Positions 7,700-12,721 of a stretch of 12,721 nucleotides of DNA are shown piece by piece. Numbering within the stretch: position 1 is the first letter of the stretch; each line of letters opens with the position of its first letter. A program made the translations under genes and the position numbers. The stretch comes from Bacteriovoracaceae bacterium UBA6261 (GTDB taxonomy: Bacteria; Bdellovibrionota; Bacteriovoracia; Bacteriovoracales; Bacteriovoracaceae): the NCBI GenBank assembly GCA_002440825.1, contig DJVH01000054.1, positions 18,192-30,912 of the forward strand. Reading direction: 5' to 3'. Below the pieces are notes generated by a model. It was not told the origin of the DNA and made no database searches. It worked only from the letters and a program-made list of their open reading frames with translations.

Positions 7700-9276
7700 G
7701 GTACCGCCCAGAATAAATTAAGTAGATCTTTGCAAGTTATATTTCCATCAGGTGTAAAAGCAGGTTTGAAGTCTTTGGCCTTCGCGAATTTTTTATAGAA
7801 CGATGCCATCGTTCCGCCTTTGACTTCCGCGGTTGAACCACCGGTTTTGAGAACCGGAGCAAAGAAATCGTCTGTGTTTTTTTTGATACGTTTGATAATG
7901 GCTTCGGATTTTCCTTTGCCATACTCATTTTCAATGAGAATTTTCAATTGTTCATCAAAATGAACATTTCGATCAATCGCTGCGTGATGATCCATGTGCC
8001 AGAAGCCGGCCATTTCATCAGGGAATGTGGCGAGTGGAAGAAGAAATTCAATTTCTCCTGGAAAATTTGAGACATAGTTAAAATGAAGCAAACGAGGATC
8101 AATAAGTCCCATCATCATTTTTGAGCCGCCAAAACCTTGAGCGGTGTGAAATCGGGGAGTGAAAGACAAGAAGGGACTTCCTTTTGGATCCGTTGAGTGC
8201 TGAAGAAACATTGTTGAAATACGGGCACTTTGCGAAAATTCGTTGCTGTTAGAAATGGTGGCGATGAACTTATCATTCATAGATTCAAGAGAGCGAAGTC
8301 TTCTGTTCCATGAACCCTGGTTTTTCACCAGCACTGTAGACATGACAAACGTTTTTCCTTCTTTCAGGGCCTCTTCTTTGTCAGTTTCTTTAGCACCGTC
8401 ATAAGCAATGTGAATGAAATCGTCTTGTAAACCTCTATAGATCAAAATACGTTGATCCATTGGTACTGGATTTCTGATGACTTCAAGATACGTATCCCAA
8501 AAGCGTTTTTCAAACGGTGCCATTTCTTCATATGGAAGATACTTTTGCAGTAGATCTGCGACACCCTTGCGATCGCCTTTGGCAACGAGTGTTTTGAATT
8601 GTTTTGCGTCCGGAGCTTTATCAAGTTTATCTATTAAAGCTTTTCGTTTTTCAGCAAGGATCTTTCTTTGCTTTTTTAATTCCTTGATATCGTTTGTTAG
8701 TTCGGAACGAAGCTCGGAAGAGACTGAAAGCCGTTCAGAATAATTCACCGGCGTGCTGAGAAATCCACCGTAAAACCCGTCACTGTTGCTTTCTCTGATC
8801 TTCAAGAAATTATCGAGCGCAATAGGATCACCTTCATGAGCGTTGTAATACATTTCAAACAATGAAAGGGGATTCCGCAGGCCGCCGCCACCAGAAAGTT
8901 TTTTAATGAAGTGGCCGAGCTCGTAAGCAGCATCAGCATCTTTAAAAGCATTTTTGGAGTGGAGAATTTTGAAAACGTATTTGTCGTCTATGATTTCAAA
9001 CTGCAGCCTGAAAGCTACATCGTCAGGCAAGTCTTTAGAGAGTTCTGTAAGTACAGAAGTTTTTCCGCTGACCATAAGTGAAGGAAGAAAAACCTTTTGA
9101 AAATCTTCTGCAGCTTTATTAGTTCCTGTTTTAATAGAGAAAACTTCATCGACTGTAATTGTCTGAGCAATCTTTTTCGCAGCAGGGGCGCGCACGCCAA
9201 CGAAACTGCAACTGAATTGCAACAGCATTGCGATAGATAAAAATATCTTCATAAAAAGAGTGCTAGAATTTTTCAT
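7696..9276 (-). CDS. ADP-ribosyltransferase-fold lipoprotein A, first gene of the operon
   Basis: The 526-residue protein is a paralogue of the next gene. The two are roughly two-thirds identical by eye from about residue 219 through the ART core and much more diverged before it. ART landmarks are LIYRG (Arg281), FLSFTP followed by AQGFG (Ser371), and EIEFLLP (Glu408-x-Glu410). A charged helical stretch (~181-222) precedes the domain. The signal peptide ends QFSC (Cys23), a poorer lipobox than its neighbours because Gln is at -3, so lipidation is less certain. The tail ITCKDLLNLFW carries Cys515, the only other cysteine. The ATG at 9274-9276 has a GAGG Shine-Dalgarno; an internal ATG at codon 9 has none. 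NAD would be the expected substrate if it is active. Confidence 0.72.
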   Translation of the reverse strand: MKNSSTLFMKIFLSIAMLLQFSCSFVGVRAPAAKKIAQTITVDEVFSIKTGTNKAAEDFQKVFLPSLMVSGKTSVLTELSKDLPDDVAFRLQFEIIDDKYVFKILHSKNAFKDADAAYELGHFIKKLSGGGGLRNPLSLFEMYYNAHEGDPIALDNFLKIRESNSDGFYGGFLSTPVNYSERLSVSSELRSELTNDIKELKKQRKILAEKRKALIDKLDKAPDAKQFKTLVAKGDRKGVADLLQKYLPYEEMAPFEKRFWDTYLEVIRNPVPMDQRILIYRGLQDDFIHIAYDGAKETDKEEALKEGKTFVMSTVLVKNQGSWNRRLRSLESMNDKFIATISNSNEFSQSARISTMFLQHSTDPKGSPFLSFTPRFHTAQGFGGSKMMMGLIDPRLLHFNYVSNFPGEIEFLLPLATFPDEMAGFWHMDHHAAIDRNVHFDEQLKILIENEYGKGKSEAIIKRIKKNTDDFFAPVLKTGGSTAEVKGGTMASFYKKFAKAKDFKPAFTPDGNITCKDLLNLFWAVP

Positions 9277-9381
9277 TCAAGTTTTCCTCATCGATTCTTC
9301 ATCGGAATTTTTGGTTAACTTTTTAGGAATTAATGTGCTAAACTTCACTGTACGCCCACTATTATCTGACAGGATTAATCA
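9277..9381. promoter_or_regulatory. Divergent promoter region between the lipoprotein operon and mpl
   Basis: This 105-bp AT-rich region must hold start signals for both directions. For the plus strand, TTAACT (9315-9320), an 18-nt spacer and an extended -10 TGCTAAACT (9336-9344) make a fair sigma-70-like candidate, with transcription starting near 9351 and AGGA at 9371-9374 serving mpl. For the minus strand, GATAAT (complement of 9361-9366) is a 5/6 match to the -10 box, but no convincing -35 lies at the right distance. The same bases read TATTAT at 9360-9365 on the plus strand. No clear operator palindrome was found. All assignments are by eye. Confidence 0.4.
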
Positions 9382-10836
9382 ATGAATTTAGCTAACAAAC
9401 AAGACTTCAACGGCCTTAAGAAAATTCAAAAAGATATCAAGAAGATTTTCTTCTATCGCGTTTGTGGAACGGGGATGGGTGCAGCTGCTTGTTTATTGAA
9501 GGAAAAAGGTTACGACGTTCAAGGGGGCGATGCTAATTTTTATCCACCGATGAGCACTTATCTTGAATCAACAGGCATACCTTTGTTCAAGCTTGATCAG
9601 ATTGATCAGGCATTTCTTAAAACATTTGATTTGATTGTCGTCGGAAACGTCATCCCGAATGGCGGACCGGACGCCAAAATGATTGAAGAACTTGGTGTTA
9701 AGTTTTGTTCTTTTCCGACAGCTATCGGAGCCCTTGTATTAAGCGATGTGAATGTTATCGGCATTGCCGGAACTCACGGTAAGACAACGACGACATTTCT
9801 TGCGACTCAGGTGTTTGAAAAATTAAACACAAATCCTGGCTATCTTATCGGCGGAGTTATGGAAGAACGTCCTTCTTCAAAGCTTGGCAGTGGAAAATAT
9901 TTTTTTATTGAATCAGATGAATACGACAGTGCGTATTTTGAAAAAATTTCGAAGTTCAGATCTTACTCTCTTGATAACCTTATTTTAACTTCGCTCGAAT
10001 TTGATCACGCTGATATTTTTGGATCAGTTGAAGATATTAAAGCTCAGTTCAGAGCGGCCATTCCTCACATTTCAAAAACATTCATTATCTCGGCAGATTA
10101 TATCGCCGCTCTGGAACTTTATAATGAATTTGTTGATGATGATACTAAAGCTCGCTGGATCAGATATGGAGAAAAATCTGAAGCAGGTCCTCGCATTACG
10201 GAAACGAATGCCAATGGAACAAAATTTACTCTGATCTATAATAAAGAAGAATATAAATTTGAAACGAACCTCATTGGTCGACACAATATTTTGAATCTTT
10301 CAGCAGTCATTCTTTATGCTCTGACAGAGGGATTTAAAAAAGATCAAATTGCTGAAGCTATCAAAGACCTGAAGATGGTTAAACGCCGTCAGGAAGTCAG
10401 AGGAGTCTATAAGGGCTCTCTTATTATTGATGATTTCGCTCATCACCCGCGTGCAGTTGAACTCACACTGGATGGAATCATTACAAAATATCCGGGAAAA
10501 AATATACATGTCGTGATGGAGCCAAACTCCGCTACGGCCAGAAGTGCTATTTTTCAGAAAGAATTTTCTGAATCACTCAACCGTGCAGCTTCAGTTATTT
10601 TTACCAAGCCGACCAGACCTACGAGTGTTAAGAATGTCGGAGACCTCGACATTTATAAAATCATTGAAGAAGTAAAAGCTTCAGGCAGACCTGGCAGCGT
10701 TGTCGGAAATCTGCAGGAGCTTATGGTCGAAATCGAAAAAATTGCGAAACCTGAAAATGTCATTCTTGTTCTATCTAATGGAACCTGTCTTGGACTCTGG
10801 GAATCTGATTTTGTTAAAAATCTGAAAAAAGAATGA
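9382..10836 (+). CDS. mpl: UDP-N-acetylmuramate:L-alanyl-gamma-D-glutamyl-meso-DAP ligase
   Basis: The 484-residue cytoplasmic Mur-ligase-family enzyme attaches recovered tripeptide (L-Ala-gamma-D-Glu-meso-DAP) to UDP-MurNAc, feeding recycled murein peptide back into synthesis. The N-terminal Rossmann loop reads RVCGTGMG (26-33), followed by the Mpl-typical DANFYPPMST (50-59). The ATP loop is GTHGKTT (130-136), then ESDEYDSAYF (177-186), IGRHN (298-302), DDFAHHP (350-356) and EPNSATARS (380-388), all in family order. DANFYPPMST separates Mpl from MurC. The start has AGGA 7 nt upstream. About 20 residues precede the conserved core, making it slightly longer than usual. The final TGA overlaps the next ATG. 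Its presence implies DAP-type peptidoglycan with a recycling route. Confidence 0.95.
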   Translation: MNLANKQDFNGLKKIQKDIKKIFFYRVCGTGMGAAACLLKEKGYDVQGGDANFYPPMSTYLESTGIPLFKLDQIDQAFLKTFDLIVVGNVIPNGGPDAKMIEELGVKFCSFPTAIGALVLSDVNVIGIAGTHGKTTTTFLATQVFEKLNTNPGYLIGGVMEERPSSKLGSGKYFFIESDEYDSAYFEKISKFRSYSLDNLILTSLEFDHADIFGSVEDIKAQFRAAIPHISKTFIISADYIAALELYNEFVDDDTKARWIRYGEKSEAGPRITETNANGTKFTLIYNKEEYKFETNLIGRHNILNLSAVILYALTEGFKKDQIAEAIKDLKMVKRRQEVRGVYKGSLIIDDFAHHPRAVELTLDGIITKYPGKNIHVVMEPNSATARSAIFQKEFSESLNRAASVIFTKPTRPTSVKNVGDLDIYKIIEEVKASGRPGSVVGNLQELMVEIEKIAKPENVILVLSNGTCLGLWESDFVKNLKKE

Positions 10837-12524
10837 AGTTAAGGCCGCTGTTTGTTTATTTATTGCTTGTAAGTTCTCTTAGTGGAGTCCAGGCAAAAGA
10901 GCGGCTTAATGACAGAATCATCGATGAGTATTTAAAACTTCAAAGTGAATTCAGCACAGAATCCTGTAAAGCAGGAACAGAAGAAACTTTTAAAAAGCTC
11001 GACCGCAACTACCGCGGTGATGGAAATTTCATTCCCGTCTTATTAGATGAAAAAATTGATCTTAAAACAATTAGAAGTCTTATTCCTTTGATGAAAGATA
11101 AAGGGCAATGGATTCAGACTCAAATTGATACGCTTTCGCGCGTTCAGGATCTCAAAGCAGCACGAATTCAGATTGATGAAGTTGAAAAAGAAGTTTATCT
11201 CCTTCAGGAAATGAAAAAGGAACATTACTTTACTTCTGATAAAGCAAAGAAAGCGGAACTGGAAAAGAAAGCCGCAGTCCAGTTTAATCAGCTTCTTAAA
11301 GATGTCGTCGCACTTAAAGAGCAAGTGCCTTTTCTTTTGAGTTATAAATTTCCAATCAATCATCTGGCGCTCAGAGCGGAATATGAAAAATTCAAAACTC
11401 AAGTCACAAAAGAGGGAAGAGCACGATCAAATTCAATTTATCTTTTCCGCAAGATTGTTCAGGACGGATCTTATGATGAAGAACTGGTAAAGAACGATGC
11501 CGTTATCAGATCTGCCTTTGATACGCTTTTCTTGTCACTGACCAAAGATCCAGGCAGAACATTTTTAACCGATGCTGAAAGGGTGGATTTAAAATTTGTT
11601 CTCAGAAATTTTGATAAACTTTTATCCTACAAAGCTCCGGCGTTGATCAACAGGTTTACTGAGTGGAAAAGCAGGAATGAAAGAGCTCTGCAGTTTTATG
11701 AAGATCTTGTTGATAGCAAAAAAATAAAATTATCGGAAGAAAGCCAGATAAAGGATGTCACTTCCTTGCTTGAGGACCGGGCGCGTTCACTTTACACATT
11801 AAAAGAGTTTGTTCTTTCCAGAGAAGCGAGTGTTTATGAATTCTGGTCAAAGCGTTCTGAGCTTATGCAGGCCCTGTATGCTATTGAGACGATTCTTTAT
11901 AGTGAAGTCGGTCGTATGGATGCACCTGATGCTCTCGAACGTAAAGATGTCACTCAGGTTGTTATCAACAGATACGATCATCCGTCCTACAATTCAATAG
12001 GAGAGCGTGATTCCATTTCGAAGTTTCTGTCGTCATCCATCAAGACCAAAGAAAATAAATGGCTCAATGTTCTTTTTAAAGAAGGCGAATTCTCTTTCAC
12101 TTATTTCTATATACCAGGGAACTTTCATATTTACTGTCCGGATATGAGCCGCATGGGCCAGTACTTAAGAAGAGAAAATGTCCGCATCGCTCTTGAGTTA
12201 TTAAACAAACCAAAGCCTGCTACCGCGGCCCTTCGTTACTTTTCAAGAACCAGTATGTTTGGCCGGATTGAGATGGATTCTCTTTGGAATGATTTTCGTC
12301 CTTTGCCCGAAGTGCCGGGAACACCAGTTCCAAATGCAAAAAAGATTTATAATCTTTTTCAAAAAGACCGCTATACCTTTCTTTATGATTTCAGCAATGA
12401 AGATCAAAAGAAGAAATACCTCGTCGTTGAGTTAAGAGGCAAAACTTACGTCGTTGATTCGACTCAGCCCAATCGTGTTTATCACTACAGAAACCCGCAT
12501 CAGTTTAAATATTTTTCCCGCTGA
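10833..12524 (+). CDS. Secreted SleB-type cell-wall hydrolase with long N-terminal helical region
   Basis: The 563-residue protein has a cleavable signal peptide (cut probably after VQA, residue 21; no lipobox). Residues ~25-340 are charged and mostly helical, with likely coiled-coil segments around 100-165. Residues ~345-485 resemble the SleB/Hydrolase_2 domain: ETILYSEVG (352-360) for the family's LVYAEARGE with probable catalytic Glu358, VTQVVINRYDHP (373-384) for VAAVVLNR, FSFTYF (420-425) for the QFS segment, and ALRYFSR (466-472) for the ALYFYNP strand. SleB enzymes cut the glycan strand of peptidoglycan. The C-terminal ~75 residues are unassigned. The ATG overlaps the mpl stop as ATGA, implying translational coupling and a shared murein role. 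The domain call is by eye; a degenerate non-catalytic copy is possible. Confidence 0.7.
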   Translation: MKLRPLFVYLLLVSSLSGVQAKERLNDRIIDEYLKLQSEFSTESCKAGTEETFKKLDRNYRGDGNFIPVLLDEKIDLKTIRSLIPLMKDKGQWIQTQIDTLSRVQDLKAARIQIDEVEKEVYLLQEMKKEHYFTSDKAKKAELEKKAAVQFNQLLKDVVALKEQVPFLLSYKFPINHLALRAEYEKFKTQVTKEGRARSNSIYLFRKIVQDGSYDEELVKNDAVIRSAFDTLFLSLTKDPGRTFLTDAERVDLKFVLRNFDKLLSYKAPALINRFTEWKSRNERALQFYEDLVDSKKIKLSEESQIKDVTSLLEDRARSLYTLKEFVLSREASVYEFWSKRSELMQALYAIETILYSEVGRMDAPDALERKDVTQVVINRYDHPSYNSIGERDSISKFLSSSIKTKENKWLNVLFKEGEFSFTYFYIPGNFHIYCPDMSRMGQYLRRENVRIALELLNKPKPATAALRYFSRTSMFGRIEMDSLWNDFRPLPEVPGTPVPNAKKIYNLFQKDRYTFLYDFSNEDQKKKYLVVELRGKTYVVDSTQPNRVYHYRNPHQFKYFSR

Positions 12525-12657
12525 TTTTTTAGCTAAAAAAGCCCCAAAAATTGTTGCCCCCAACTTAGTTCGAGTGTATATTGGCCCGAAGCCCAATTAG
12601 TGTATTATTTATTTAGATGGTTTTTGTTTACCATCTTTTTTGTTGTGGAGAACCTAT
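12525..12657 (+). promoter_or_regulatory. metK leader with promoter candidate
   Basis: This 133-bp gap has a perfect A/T palindrome TTTTTTAGCTAAAAAA right after the upstream stop (12525-12540). It also has a sigma-70-like candidate with TTGCCC (12554-12559), a 17-nt spacer and TATATT (12577-12582), and a small inverted repeat ATTGG/CCAAT (12580-12584 and 12593-12597). A second -10-like TATTAT lies at 12603-12608 with TTGGCC 16 nt ahead. The metK ribosome binding site is GGAG at 12647-12650, 7 nt before the ATG. No riboswitch class could be matched in full. Confidence 0.4.
12615..12641 (+). terminator. Intrinsic-terminator-like hairpin in the metK leader
   Basis: AGATGGT (12615-12621) pairs with ACCATCT (12630-12636) around an 8-nt loop, and the stem runs into six T residues (12636-12641). 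This is the shape of a rho-independent terminator, though the 7-bp stem is weak with three G-C pairs. It sits just 6 nt before the metK ribosome binding site. It could therefore end the mpl/SleB transcript, act as an attenuator for metK, or be a 5'-end stability hairpin if transcription begins near 12615. Confidence 0.5.
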
Positions 12658-12721
12658 ATGTTAAAAGATTACATCTTTACATCTGAGTCTGTGACTGAAG
12701 GTCACCCGGATAAAATTGCTG
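12658..12721 (+). CDS. metK: S-adenosylmethionine synthase, N-terminal start only
   Basis: The visible 21 codons read MLKDYIFTSESVTEGHPDKIA, the highly conserved N-terminus of MetK, which makes S-adenosylmethionine from methionine and ATP. The FTSESVTEGHPDK stretch contains the His of the GHPDK motif that contacts ATP. The gene runs off the right edge of the window. Its start is fixed by alignment with the family and by GGAG 7 nt upstream. It is preceded by a 133-bp leader with a terminator-like hairpin, so it is probably transcribed or regulated separately from the mpl pair. Confidence 0.95.
   Translation, partial: MLKDYIFTSESVTEGHPDKIA

Noticed and set aside
9250..9252. Internal ATG (codon 9) as the start of ART lipoprotein A
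   Set aside because: It has no ribosome binding site, while the ATG at 9274-9276 has GAGG at proper spacing.
1898..9276. Polymorphic toxin/immunity locus
   Set aside because: The ART and nucleosidase domains could be toxins, but no small immunity gene, repeat-rich delivery protein or secretion marker is present, and the proteins have lipoprotein signals.
12525..12545. TAGCTAAAAAAG resembles the 3' part of SAM-II riboswitches (AGCUAAA) near metK
   Set aside because: The upstream P1 stem and the conserved UUUAACC-type loop needed for the pseudoknot are not present in the right order, and the region lies just after the SleB-like gene's stop codon and before the likely metK promoter.

Overview
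The window looks like a moderately AT-rich, Gram-negative chromosome segment. The protein style (Lys/Phe/Glu-rich lipoproteins with long alpha/beta domains, stand-alone nnrD, mpl, metK) suggests a Bdellovibrionota organism, perhaps Bacteriovorax or Peredibacter-like. That placement is inference from gene style, not proof. No IS element, tRNA, rRNA or CRISPR array was seen.

Layout. (1) Positions 1-294 (+) hold the C-terminal end of a class C beta-lactamase-type serine hydrolase. It runs tail-to-tail into a tightly packed six-gene minus-strand operon. (2) That operon reads 9276 to 286 in the order ART lipoprotein A, ART lipoprotein B, nucleosidase/phosphorylase-domain lipoprotein, NIS-synthetase-like lipoprotein, alpha/beta hydrolase, nnrD. 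Its genes overlap by 4 or 32 nt or are separated by 9-13 nt. (3) A 105-bp divergent region (9277-9381) separates it from a plus-strand pair, mpl and a secreted SleB-type cell-wall hydrolase, coupled by an ATGA overlap. (4) A 133-bp leader with a promoter candidate and a terminator-like hairpin precedes the first codons of metK at the right edge.

The main discovery is the quartet of exported lipoproteins. By motif they carry three enzyme folds that normally work on adenine-containing substrates: two R-S-E ADP-ribosyltransferases (NAD), one MTAN/PNP-like nucleosidase domain (purine nucleosides), and one IucA/IucC-type synthetase fold (ATP). All four also end in a similar short tail, C-x-[DG]-hydrophobic-hydrophobic...[FL][FWM], whose Cys is the only cysteine in three of the four mature proteins besides the lipidated one. 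The last operon gene, nnrD, repairs hydrated NAD(P)H. A plausible but unproven reading is a surface- or periplasm-anchored enzyme set acting on prey, host or competitor cofactors or proteins, with a shared C-terminal sorting or modification tag.

The plus-strand pair makes separate sense. Mpl reattaches recovered murein tripeptide to UDP-MurNAc, and the co-translated SleB-like protein would cut peptidoglycan in the periplasm, linking murein cleavage to recycling.
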